From Myxocyprinus asiaticus (taxonomy: Eukaryota; Chordata; Actinopteri; Cypriniformes; Catostomidae), in assembly GCF_019703515.2 (NCBI RefSeq), contig NC_059351.1, positions 22,025,001-22,089,000 on the forward strand: a DNA stretch of 64,000 nt. Reading direction: 5' to 3'. Shown here piece by piece: positions 9,413 to 20,999 of this stretch; position 1 is the stretch's first letter, and each line of letters opens with the position of its first letter. The translations under genes were made by a program, and so were the position numbers. Below the pieces are notes generated by a model. That model had not been told where the DNA came from. It was given only the letters and a program-made list of their open reading frames with translations, and did no database searches.

Positions 9413-12356
9413 ATGATGGAACTCAAGATGGCGCCGAGTATGGCTGCTGCGTTGCGAGCTCCGACACAACATAGCAATGTTTTGTTTGTTTTGTTTACAA
9501 TTCTTATGTTTTTTGTCTTGGATGTTGTCTGCCTTATTGTCTACGACAGACAAACACTTTTGGACATTGGTTCAGCGATCTCACACCGAAAACCGGACTT
9601 CACATTCCTCAATGCCGACCCGCTGTTTACAAACACGCAAGCGGAGCCCTTTGTCTGGGCAGCACGGCCGTGGAAACGCAGGAGGAAAAGGGGAAACAGA
9701 GCCGGCGTTCTCATCAGAGTAAGACGCTGCGCAAATCGACCCCCGCTACCCACTATTCTACTGGCAAATGTTCAGTCTCTGGATAACAAGCTCTGCGAGC
9801 TGAAAGCGCGGATCTCTTTCCAACGAGAGACGAGGGACTGCTGCATTATCTGCCTAACAGAAACTTGGATGTCTGCGGAGATTCCAGACTCAGCCATTGA
9901 ACCCGCGGGGTTCTCCATGCACCGAGCGGACAGAGCGAAAGACCTCTCAGGTAAAACTAGAGGAGGTGGTGTATGTTTTATGATCAACAAATCCTGGTGT
10001 GATCAGAGGAACGTACATTCCATCAAGTCTTTCTGTTCTCCTGATCTGGAATTTCTTATGCTTCTGTGTCGACCATTCTGGCTACCGAGGGAATTCACAG
10101 CGGTCATTATCACTGCTGTGTACATCCCCCCACAAGCCGACACAGACCGGGCACTCAAGGAACTGTATGGGAGTATAAGTGAGCAAGAAACCGCGCACCC
10201 TGAGGCCGCGTTCATTGTGACCGGGGACTTTAATAAAGCCAGTTTAAAATCAGTCGCACCAAAATATCACCAGCACATTAGTTTCAACACACGAGGGGAC
10301 CAGGTTTTGGATCATTGCTACTCTCCATTCCGGGATGGCTACAAATCCCTCCCCCGCCCACCATTTGGCAAATCGGACCACTCTTCCATTCTGCTTCTGC
10401 CCGTTTACAGGCAGAAATTGAAACAGGAAGCACCCACCCTCAGAACGATCCAGTGCTGGTCGGACCAATCAGACTCTACGCTACAAGACTGTTTTGATCA
10501 CACGGACTGGGAGATGTTCCGGTCCGCCTCTGATGACGACATCGAGCTTTACGCTGATAGCGTAATGTGTTTCATCAGAACGTGCGTAGAGGAAGTGATT
10601 CCGACCAGAACTGTACGAATCTATCCGAATCAGAAGCCGTGGATCAATAGCGATGTTCACGCGGCACTTAATGTGCGGACCTCTGCTTTTAATTCCGGGA
10701 ACACGGAGGAGCATAAACAAGCCAGTTATGCCCTCCGAAAAACTATCAAAACATCAAAATGCCAGTACAGGAGCAAGATTGAAGGACAGTTTAACACCAC
10801 CAACTCTAGAAGCATGTGGCAGGGAATTAACATCATCACGGACTTTAAAGGGAATAAAAACTCCGCCATGAACACCGCTGCCTCTCTACCGGATGAGCTA
10901 AATACTTTTTATGCTCGTTTCGAGGGAAATAACACCGCCCTCGCGGAGAGAGCTCTCGCGGCTGAAGCTACAGAGGTTAGTTCACTCTCCGTCTCTGTAG
11001 CGGATGTAACCCGATCCTTCCGACGGGTGAATATCCGCAAAGCCGTGGGCCCAGACGGCATTCCGGGCCGCGTCATCAGAGCGTGCGCGAACCAGCTGGC
11101 TGGTGTTTTTACGGACATTTTCAACCTTTCCCTCTCTTTCTCTGTAGTCCCCACATGCTTTAAAACATCCACCATTGTGCCTGTTCCAAAACAATAAAAA
11201 ATAACTTGTTTAAATGACTGGAGTCATGTTGCTCTGACCCCCATCATCAGCAAATGTTTTGAGAGACTAATCAGAGATTACATCTGCTCTGTCTTGCCAC
11301 TCAATCTTGACCCGCTGCAGTTTGCTTACCGCAACAACCGCTCCACTGATGATGCCATTGCATCTACAATACACACTGCTCTCTCCCACCTGGAAAAAAA
11401 GAACACTTATGTGAGAATGTTGTTTGTAGACTACAGCTCAGCATTCAACACCATAGTGCCCTCCAAGCTAGATGAGAAACTCCGGGCTCTGGGCTTAAAC
11501 AGCTCGCTGTGCAGCTGGATCCTGGACTTCCTGTCAAGCAGACGCCAGGTGGTTAGAATAGGCAGCAACATCTCCTCATCACTGACCCTCAACACTGGAG
11601 CCCCACAGGGCTGTGTTCTCAGCCCACTACTGTATTCCTTGTACACACATGACTGTGTGGCAACACATAGCTCCAATGCCATCATTAAGTTTGCTGATGA
11701 CACGTCGGTGGTAGGTCTGATCACTGACAATGATGAAACAGCCTACAGAGAGGAGGTGCACACTCTGACACACTGGTGTCAGGAGCACAACCTCTCCCTC
11801 AACGTCAGTAAGACAAAGGAGCTTGTGGTGGACTTCAGAAGAAAAGACAGAGAACACAGTCCCATCACCACCAGTGGAGAGAGTCAGCAGCTTCAAGTTC
11901 CTGGGTGTCCACATCACTGAGGAACTCACATGGTCCGTCCACACTGAAGTCGTTGTGAAGAAGGCTCATCAGCGCCTCTTCTTCCTGAGACGGCTGAGGA
12001 AGTTTGGAATGAACCGCCACATCCTCACACGGTTCTACACCTGCACTGTGGAGAGCATCCTGACTGGCTGTATCTCCGCCTGGTACGGCAATAGCACCGC
12101 CCACAACCGCAAAGCACTGCAAAGGGTGGTGCGAACTGCCAAACACATCATCGGAGGTGAGCTTCCCTCCCTCCAGGAAATATATACAAGGCGGTGTGTG
12201 AAAAAAGCTCGGAGGATCATCAGAGACTCCAGCCACCCGAGCAATGGGCTGTTCTCACTGCTACCATCAGGTAGGCGGTATCGCAGCATCAGGACCCGCA
12301 CCAGCCGACTCCATGATAGCTTCTTCCCCCAAGCAATCAGACTTCTGAACTCTTGA
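9413..12356 (+). pseudogene. LINE endonuclease-reverse transcriptase ORF, disrupted
   Basis: The ATG at 9,413 opens a 594-codon frame: a hydrophobic N-terminal segment (about residues 20-50), then an APE-type endonuclease with 'LLANVQSLDNK', 'CLTETWM', 'VTGDFNKASL' and 'GKSDHSS'. The RT then begins ('[16 protein letters not shown]'). A TAA at 11,195 interrupts it, but the same frame resumes with '[17 protein letters not shown]', the catalytic 'FVDYSSAFN', '[18 protein letters not shown]' and '[11 protein letters not shown]'. Near 11,880 a frameshift moves the reading to the frame of 11,823-12,356, which ends in a typical LINE C-terminus ('SFFPQAIRLLNS'). Repairing two lesions would give about 980 residues, normal for the family. 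The enzyme would nick target DNA and copy its own RNA there. Confidence 0.88.
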
Positions 12357-12516
12357 TCTCTCATGATCAATATACATCAGCACTGCACTTTAATACCCTT
12401 ACTCTTATATCTCACACCGGACTGTCATAAATTATATTATTATTATTATATTATGTCTCTCTTAACAACTGACTATCAACCGACAGCCTGAATGTCAATA
12501 CAGTACAATACTGTAC

Positions 12517-12518
<2 letters not shown>

Positions 12519-12579
<61 letters not shown>
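12519..12579. repeat. (TA)n microsatellite in the LINE 3' UTR
   Basis: About thirty uninterrupted TA units lie between the LINE stop codon and its 3' tail. Confidence 0.95.
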
Positions 12580-12582
<3 letters not shown>

Positions 12583-12925
12583 CACACTTTTTTTATATAT
12601 ATATTTTAATTTTTAATTTTTATTGAATAATGTGCATCTATATAGTAAAAAACAAAAAAAAACAAAAAACAAAAACAAAAACAGCGTATTGTATACTGTA
12701 TAGTGTATGTTATTATTTGTATATTGTTGAGTGTAATTATGTGTATAACAGATGTTTAAATTGTGTTGTGTTAATTTGATGTTATTGTAAATTGGTATAT
12801 GTCTCATCACTGTCACGACTGCTATGTTGATTGGAACTGCACCCAAGAATTTCACACACCATTGCACTTGTGTATATGGCTGTGTGACAATAAAGTGATT
12901 TGATTTTGATTTGATTTGATTTGAT

Positions 12926-13835
12926 GTTTTCGAGGGCTCCTGTGTGTCAGGACAACAATTGAAAATATGCCTTCCTGCTTTGGCCAATGGGGAGCAGTGA
13001 ATTGATTTTCAGTAAACAGACAGATTTCAACAACAGAACTTTTGACCTGTTACAGAGTCTGTATACATTAACTAACACATTGATATTATTATTATTAACA
13101 CCTTTGTTCTATTGCAAATCTTCTAGTAGCATCATAATTGTGTTTATGCTCATGTAAGAGTGATTTCAAACACTTTCTTCTTTTGAATGCATTTTTTTCT
13201 ATGGACAAAATTGGTTTCTACTACTATAATTCAGTCAGGACCCTCAAAATTGGCACCTTTGTGATAGCAAATTGACCAGTCATTGACTGAAAAGAGCACG
13301 GAAATAAAGACCTTCTGTTACTTTCTGGAAAATCATTTTCATAAATGTTCGATTTATGTCTCGTTGGAGACTTTTGTCCGAGGTGAAGATGATATCTGCA
13401 ACCAGACCTTCCTGCAAAGGCCCTCAAGCTGTCAAGCTAAATATTGGCACAAGCCAGTGATTAGAACCAACACTGTAAAATCTTTATGAACATGCAGCCT
13501 TGTGGAAATCGCAGTCGGTGCCTAGTTTGTGCCCTTGGAACTTGCTCAAGTAGTAGGATGTATCCAAAAGGGCATCTGAAGAGAATAAACTGTCAGTAGA
13601 TCATGCTACCCCTAGACCCTCTTATATGCAGCCATGGTAAAAACTACCAAAACAAGCGATCCAGATGGAGAACTACAACCATTGAAGTAAACGTTGAGTT
13701 CAGGCTCAACTTGAACAACTCAAAGTAGTTAATGATTTCAAAGAAACTAACAGGTGAGGCACTGACAAAAGACGGTCATCGCCACTCTGTAAAGTATCGG
13801 CATTATGGAGCCATTTTTTACAAATTTAATACACT
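12926..13835. other. Intronic sequence without recognisable feature
   Basis: No conserved frame, no repeat boundary and no RNA gene signature seen. Confidence 0.5.
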
Positions 13836-14492
13836 TTAAGGGTTAGTTCATCCCAAAATTTTAATTCTCTCATCATTTACTCACCCTCATGCCATCCCAG
13901 ATGTGTATGACTTTCTTTCATCTGCTGAACACAAACGAAGATATTTAAAAGAATATTTCAGCTCTGTAGGTCCATACAATGCAAGTGAATGGGTGCCAAC
14001 ATTTTGAAGCTCCAAAATCCACATAAGGGCAACATAAAAGTACTCCAGACAACTCTGGTGGTTAAATCCATATCTTCTGAAGCGATATGATAGGTGTGAG
14101 TGAGAAACAGAACAATATTTAAGTCCTTTTTCCTTCACTTTCACTTTCTCCTTATTCTGTTTTTGGTGATTCACATGCATCATTCATATGACCCCCTACT
14201 GGGCAGGGAGGAAAATTAATGACAAAAAAATTAGTTAAATATTGATCTGTTTCTCACCCACACCTATCATATTGCTTCTGAAGATATGGATTTAACCACT
14301 GCAGTCATATGGAATACTTTTATGCTCCATTTATGTGGAAATTTTGGCACCCATTCACTTGCACTTGTTAATATTCTTCTAAAAATCTTCATTTGCGTTC
14401 TGCAGAAGACAGAAAGTAATGCACATCTGGGATGCCAGGAGGGTGAGTAAAACATGAGAGAATTTTCATTGTTGGTTGAACTATCCCTTTAA
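13836..14492. mobile_element. Foldback MITE with very long terminal inverted repeats
   Basis: Begins 'ttaagggttagttcatcc' and ends 'ttgaactatccctttaa'. The arms cover almost half the element each: 'ctcatcatttactcaccctc', 'agatgtgtatgactttc' and 'gatatgataggtgtgagtg' on the left recur complemented on the right. The centre lies near 14,190 ('cctactgggcaggg'). This structure is very common in cyprinid genomes. TTAA is part of both ends, so a TTAA-type target is possible. There is no coding capacity. Confidence 0.88.
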
Positions 14493-15628
14493 CATCACAT
14501 TATCCACTAAAAACATGTGCAAATGTACGCAGAAACACTGAAGACTGAAAAACGAAAACAGGCTTCCGTTTTGAATCGTGAAACACTTCCGCGTTCAGGA
14601 AATTAGTGGATACTGTAAGATTTTTTGTGTCAGTGAAGATATGAAGGCTCCTAGAGTTTTCTTTTGAGGTTGACATTTCATAGCTGAGAAATTTTTAGTT
14701 CTAAGTCATGTTTCATTTAAAAGGGTCATATAGAAGAAATCAAAATTCCTTTGTTCTTTTGAAATACAAGAGTACAACACAAACCTTTTTCTCTTAAACT
14801 CTCTTAGTCAAAAATTAGACTCAAATGAGATAGTTTTAGATAAATAGTAAGCATGTTGATAGCATAGCTCCAATAATATAGCCTTGCCAAAATTTTATGA
14901 CGAATGGTTGAGTTCAAATTAAGATCTCTAACTTTTCATTGCATACCATACTTTGGTAATTTAGCAAATCTGGGCACATTTGAGACATTGTTGAGATCTC
15001 CTCTGAAACTCTAGAGGAGACAAATGTGAGCTTACTGGGGTCTGTCTTATGAGAAACATCTGAGAGGCAGGAGTTGTCAACAAAAGTTTCTATTTGTTCT
15101 TTATCTTACTGATGTCTAGCAGAAGCAGTTGTTTTGGTCAAATATGACTACAGTCCTCTTCAGTCTACAATTCTTCTCTCCTTTGGATTAAAGGTTCATT
15201 TGAAACTCTTTTGGTGATCAGTTGAGATATCCATGCATATTTCTAAACATGCATACTTCAGTACTGTGATTTGCAAACATGCAGCTTAAATTTAAGAAAT
15301 GCTTTTTGTGTTGGTTGTTGTTTTTTGCCAGGGGCACAAGCAGAGATTGTTTACAAGAGTTCACTCAAAGTCTGTTAGTTTGTGTTAGTTGTGTTGTCAG
15401 ACAGTTTCAATCATTGCATAGTTGAAAAACTCACTTCAAATATTATAATTGTATAATAAGGTGCTTTAAACATTGTTATTGTCCGTCCGTCTGTCCATCT
15501 GTCCATCCATCCATCCATCCATCCATTCATAGAATCTGTCTACTTGTGTGTATATAAAAGAGGCTTTCTTTAACATACAAAAGACTATACTATGACAATA
15601 ACCCATTCTCAGTGGATGAAATCTAATA
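14493..15628. other. Intronic sequence; short (CCAT)n tract only
   Basis: A (CCAT)n tract lies at about 15,498-15,528. Nothing else is recognised. Confidence 0.5.
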
Positions 15629-17329
15629 CACTGTGTAACAATTTAAAAAAAAAATGTTTTGGTTCCTGGGTAGTAAGTGTTAGTTCCTACTTGCTTATGC
15701 CTCAAAAGTATAGAAAATGGCTATTATTCCCCACAAACTTTGCTTTTGTGACCAGGACAGTGATATTTTGAAATGTACCTATTTTCCAGAACATTCCAGA
15801 TAGATTCAGTTCTGAGTAAACTTGGAGTAACTTCTAGAACTTTCTGGAACTTTCCAGTAATATAAATAGTAGTATAAATACAGGGGCCTTAAGCCCACCA
15901 GTACAGTTTAGTTCCAGCTGCCTAAGTGGATACATATCTGCGTTTTTCTGAGATGGCATCAAGAGGCTGCAAGCATCTGGCAGACACATTTTGCTATGTC
16001 TGCGGCCAATTTATCAAGATAAGAGCGAAAAAGTACTCCGTGGAAGCATCTGCTAAGTTGTGTGTGATATTTCGGCATGCCTGTCAGGGATCAAGACAAA
16101 CCCTGGGCACCTCATTTCACCTGCGAGCACTGCAAAAAAAACTCTGGAAGGTAAGATGGACAATTGTTGCTCGGAATTTTATGTTATAAAATTTGTTAAT
16201 TTTTAAAATTGTAAAAGTTTTTAATTTTAAAATGTTTTATAATTTTCAATGTTATTGAAAATATATATATTATATATGAAAAATTAGTCATGGGTGAAAT
16301 AAATGTATTTTTGTAGGATGGTACAGAGGGGAAAAGAGAGCCATGAAGTTTGCTATCCCAAGAATTTTGCGGGAACCCACTGACCACTCAACCAACTGCT
16401 ACTTCTGCATGGTGGACCATTCCAAACGTCGGACTGGCAAGAATGCACCTGCTATCACTTAGCCGGACATCCATCCTTCCATCGACCCACTTCGATGCCA
16501 CACTGTCATGAGCTCCCCGTACCCACTCCTCCAGAGAGAGAGCAGCCATCTTTAGAAAAGAGCAGCAAGTCAGAGAGCGAGGAAGACGTTGTAGATTCAG
16601 ATGACAATTTCAGAGGTGGAGCTGGGAAGAGAAACCCATACTACCCCAACCAAAAAGACCTCAACGACTTGATTAGAGATCTTGGTCTCACCAAGTCCAA
16701 TGCCGAGCTTTTGACATCTAGGCTCAAGCAATGGAACTTGTTGGATGAAAGTGTGTAAGTCGCAGATCAGAGGAAGCATCACCAACATTTTTCCAGCTTC
16801 TTCACCCATCAAGATGGGCTCTGCTTCTGCCACAGTGTGACCAGTCTGTTCGAGGCAGTCGGAATCGCCTGTAACCAGAATGAGTGGCGCCTCTTCATTG
16901 ACAGCTCATCCAGGAGCCTCAAAGCTGTGCTGCTCCATAATGGTAACAAGTACTCGTCTCTTCCCCTGGCTCACTCGGTGTACCTCAAAGAGGATTACAA
17001 CAGCATCAAGACCTTGCTGGATGCCTTGAAGTATGATGAGTACATTTGGGGGCTGATTCATGAAAGTGATTTATAGTATAATTGTAAATCTCGAAAAACT
17101 ACTCACTTCTAAATCTTTTGTAGCCATTTTTTTATTACTTTAGTATAAATACATGTTAATTTGGATTCATATGTTGTTTTTGTCTGAAATAGGTACAGTT
17201 CAAAATATCACTGTCCTGGTCACAAAAGCAAAGTTTGTGTGGAATAATAGCCATTTTCTATACTTTCGAGGCACAAGCAATTAGGAAATAACACTTACTA
17301 CCCAGGAACAAAAATTGTGTTACATAGTG
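15629..17329 (+). mobile_element. DNA transposon with ~150-bp terminal inverted repeats, internally deleted
   Basis: The left end reads 'cactgtgtaac' then 'ttcctgggtagtaagtgtta', and continues through 'gaaaatggctattattcc' to 'gaccaggacagtgatatttt'. The right end carries the same blocks reverse-complemented, ending at 17,329. The arms are about 150 bp and highly similar. A 3-bp ATA flanks both sides (15,626-15,628 and 17,330-17,332), but this is weak in AT-rich DNA. Between the arms is a broken two-exon gene on the plus strand. The superfamily is not assigned: I see no familiar DDE motif in what remains. Confidence 0.85.
15953..17075 (+). pseudogene. Two-exon transposon-encoded protein, central part deleted
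   Basis: ATG at 15,953 opens 'MASRGCKHLADTFCYVCGQF'. After a frameshift near 16,070 the reading continues 'FGMPVRDQDKPWAPHFTCEH'. A GT-AG intron (16,151-16,316) splits a Gly codon; exon 2 continues 'WYRGEKRAMKFAIPRI' and 'DHSTNCYFCMV'. The CxxC pairs CYVC, CEHC and CYFC suggest zinc binding. After a stop and shift near 16,459 the frame runs 'KRNPYYPNQKDLNDLIRDLG' and, past a TAA at 16,756, 'EWRLFIDSSSRSLKAVLLHN'. From memory, proteins of this kind form a large uncharacterised multicopy family in fish and invertebrates, with several hundred more residues before a C-terminus like 'YIWGLI.ESDL'. Here 'LDALKYDE' joins directly to 'YIWGLIHESDL' near 17,040, so the middle is deleted. Confidence 0.78.
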
Positions 17330-18395
17330 ATATCAGTCCAGTACTCTTTCACATTACCTCTTTAACAACTTTTTTAAGTGCTTTTGTAGGTGACAGATGG
17401 TGTGTTGACTTTTGCAGTGTCAGTTCACTGTCAGTGCTAGCCGGGTTAATGATGCTGGCCGATGCTGGCCGAACGCACCAAATGCCCAAATGAAAGGCCA
17501 TGTGACTGCTGGCATGAGTTTTAGCCTTGCACTAATTTGGATCTTTAGAGAGATTGAGCTATATTTGGTATTTGGAATAGTAGGACAGTGCACAAATCTG
17601 TTGCCCAAAAGTTGAAAATACAACTTTTTCAACCTTAACCCAAACCCAAAAGTTGTTGAGTTGGGGGGAGGGGGAGGGTTCGGCCCGTGGTTCTCCCTAT
17701 GGCCAGTCCTCCCCTGTCTATATGATATGACGTATGCAAGACCCTCTAATTTTCCCAGCATGATTTGGGAATCTTGTGTGCTTCCAGTGGAAGCAAGGAA
17801 ATCTTACTGTCTGTACAAAGGAGTTAACATCAGACTGATCACTGTGAATTTGGCAACAGTATGTTGAAAGTTCTGCTGCTGAATCTGTCTGTGATTACCG
17901 AAATTCGAATCACTGCTCCCAGTTGCCTAAGCTGGAAGGGTTGTTGAATGAATGGGCACATGTGAGCTCCAGTTCTAAATATCCTAAATCTCCAGCCAAA
18001 CATATTTTTAGTTGTAAATGAAGTAAAACAGTCAGCAGGAATGCATATTTGATGAGGTTTAAACAATTTAAAAATACAACAAAATAAAATAAAGAAAACT
18101 GCAGTTTCAATGTGGCCTCAGACTCTTGGACCCCACTGTTTAGATATATTACAGTATATATTAAAATTTGTGTTTACATATTTAGTTTAAAATAAATCTT
18201 TGAAGTTATGCTGGGCTCCAGACTGTGACTGTATGGTCTAATTTTGTGATGATTTTTTCCTGCTGGTGCGACTACAGAGTTGGCTGAATCTCTTTGATTA
18301 TGCGCTGCCACTTTCTGTTTTATTAGAGAAACATAAAATTGCAAATGCTCCAAAAGCAAACCAAAACAGCGGTACTCGCTACCTTGACTAAACAG
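17330..18395. other. Intronic sequence without recognisable feature
   Basis: Includes a G-rich stretch at about 17,660-17,690 ('ggggggagggggaggg'). No conserved coding or repeat boundary recognised. Confidence 0.45.
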
Positions 18396-19140
18396 GGGTG
18401 TGTTTCCCAAAAGCATTGTTAGCCAACTATGGTCGTAAGTTCCATTGTTACCAACATAGTTCAGCGATTGAAACGTAATTTAAACATGAATGCAGCCGTT
18501 TAAGGGATTAAAGGCTGTTAAAAGAAAGCGCTTTAACACAAGCGGTTTCTGTTGGAGAACACGGCTTCTGTGTCCACTTTAATGCACAAGTGGTGTTTTT
18601 GGCTGAATTCCAAACTGGATAAATCAGCCACTGAAGGAAGGAAGAACAATCATAATAGATAGCTTCAAACTGAATTTTCAATAAAAATGGCTTAAAAAGT
18701 GAGTTCCAAATGATTGTTATTTTGGAGCCTCATATCTTTCATCCCTCCACTGCTGTCATGGTGGATGGTAAAGACTTTGAAGAGAATAGGGCATTGGGAT
18801 GATCTCTTCTGATTAGAACCTGCCCATTTGAAGAGTGCGCATGTGCATTTGTGCTCAAGTGCGTTGGGGGAACTCTGAAGTCTGATGTTGAGAGAAACAC
18901 ATCTATTGCAGCACAATGCATCTGTCTCATTACACGATGCATGCCGATTTCGTGTCTTCAGCAGCTTTCTTGCATTTAACGTCTTTCTGGTATATGTGTA
19001 AATGAGCTATCATAATTACATTTTCCTGGAAGTAATTACTCCACCCCCTGCGTAATGTTATTAACGACGGCTCAGTTGTTGAATCAATGTGGTTCGAATG
19101 ATGGATGTGTGACATAGTTACTACAGTTTCGGGAAACAGT
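18396..19140. mobile_element. Possible non-autonomous TIR element
   Basis: The left end 'gtgtttcccaaaagc' and the right end 'gtttcgggaaacagtcatg' are inverted relative to each other over about 13 bp (GTTTCCCRAAA core). The left part resembles a repeat common in cyprinid introns. No target duplication or coding sequence was found, so the call is tentative. Confidence 0.4.
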
Positions 19141-20997
19141 CATGACTAGCTAGTTAATTTCTCCAACAATGCATTGGACTATAGTGGTTAAGCAATGAGT
19201 TACGTCATTATTCACAAAACGCACCGCAGAACGGTCCAATAGACTACGCAGAGCAGCTGAGTTTGGTGCCAATGCTCTCAAATGTTTGTGTGGAGCAATG
19301 TCATCAAACTCAAACCTGTATATTTAGTGATATTTAATGAGAGCCATCAACATTGCGAATGCAAAGAGTGGGGCCCTCGTCATTTGGTTATAAATAAAAA
19401 AATAGCATTCCTTTCTATCAATCAAGAAATATACAGCAACAATGAGAGAAATAAAATGGAAGAATGTCTCATGTAAAAGCAGCGGTTGGAACTGTCGTAA
19501 TTTCTCCAGGTACAGAGAGAGAGCGATGCTTTTCTTCAAGAAACTTCACAAAGTCAAAGTTAAGACTCAAGAACTTCTGTATCTTCTCTAGTGAAGAGCA
19601 CAATGTGAGTGCTGGATTTGCTCTTTTTAACTTCTGCCACCTTATTAACTTCTTATGCCACTACCTGTAGCTCCTCAGCCCTTCAGTGACATCTGAAAAG
19701 AAAGCAGCGAGAAACACAAAGAGGTGCCATGTCTTCCCTGATCTGATTATATCATATCCAAGCCTACACTTGCAAGCTGCTCCTCTCAGAATTTTACTCT
19801 TTCACCAGCCTGTAAATGTTTCGCAGTTGATTATGCAGTGTGTGCCAAATCGGATTGGGCATACTGTCATAATATCTGTGGATTAGATGCATCTGCTGAT
19901 GGGAATGTTCTTTTTGTCATGCCAGAAGTGTCATATAAGAGCATCTGTAAGCTTGTCGAATTGCTACTGTTGTATTGTATCTCTTAACACCCTTCATGGT
20001 TAATTCTGTGTCTTTTCCTAAAACCATCGGTCATATATTTCCCTTCCTAGATGCAAGTCTTAGGATTTGCTCGGCTAAATTTCCCATGGGTCGGTTTACC
20101 CGGGCTACGTGGTTCAACTCTGAATGAGAAATCAAATGTTCTAGGCTTTAAATGGAACACAATGTGCCAAACAGGATTTCTGAGCGGGTGTTCAAAGTCA
20201 TTTTATCTTCTTCCTGTTCATACAGCAAAGTGTATGATTTTCTTGTATTATTTTTTAGAGTCACCAGGCTCCTCGTTTCGGATTTTAGATGAAGGAGACT
20301 GTAGATTTTCTTTGAGCTGGCACTTTGCTTGCGCTCTCCTTCACATAAAATCATGTGCACTTGAAGATAATGTGTGTATGTTCCTTTTTTCTTGCATCTA
20401 GCTTAAAATGCTAAGAGTCAAGAAAGCCATTTGAAGGTTGACTTAATCAGAAAGATTAACATCGACCTCAGCTCGACCAATAGTGTGAGTTTGGACTATC
20501 TGTTTGTGCAACCAATGGCAGAAAGAGGGATTTTTCTGGAATCTGTTTGAAAACAGATTATTTTTGGCAATTTCATTTGATGATGCTTATGCCTCAAAAC
20601 GAGTGCTGTAAGATTGCAAACAAGGTCACATTCAAACATCCGACGGTCATTCATCATTTACAGAGATGACTAAGATGCATTAGGGTTACTTCAGAGCATT
20701 AAGCCTCTAATTGAATCTTCAAACTGCATCTTTGGATTGAAAGAAATCTTGAAATCTTGCATCAAATCTTTATATTTATAAATAACATTAAGTAGGGCTG
20801 AGCAGTATAGCTATTTTGATATGTATGTATTTGCTTGAAATGGCTTAAAAGGGTGATTTTTATTTTCAGTCAGAGGGACCATTGTTTCAACAAAACAGCC
20901 ATTGTTGCCAAGTAGATTAAAAATGAATTGAATCATTTTATTATATGCACCAATATAACAATAGTCATAAACAGCAATATTTACTATCATATCTAAG
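19141..20997. other. Intronic sequence without recognisable feature
   Basis: Short ORFs only; none has a family signature or splice-bounded conservation I can recognise. Confidence 0.5.
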
Positions 20998-20999
20998 TA

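Larger units (their letters stand above)
9360..12925 (+). mobile_element. L2/CR1-type non-LTR retrotransposon (LINE), nearly full length
   Basis: Short 5' leader, one long apurinic-endonuclease plus reverse-transcriptase reading frame (9,413-12,356), a 3' UTR containing a (TA)n tract, and a 3' end made of 'aataaagtgatt' followed by tandem 'ttgat' type repeats. Short-repeat tails rather than poly(A) are typical of the CR1/L2 group; Rex1-like elements have a similar RT. The 5' boundary is approximate. The copy is sense relative to gpc6. It is inactive because of one nonsense codon and one frameshift. Confidence 0.85.

Noticed and set aside
12613..12987. Minus-strand 124-codon ORF
   Set aside because: It lies in the AT-rich 3' UTR of the LINE and has low-complexity composition.
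15926..17076. A host zinc-finger-like gene
   Set aside because: It is enclosed by inverted repeats of a transposon, broken by several stops and shifts, and internally deleted.
17660..17690. G-quadruplex-like G-rich run as a regulatory element
   Set aside because: Only one G-rich run with irregular spacing and no supporting context.
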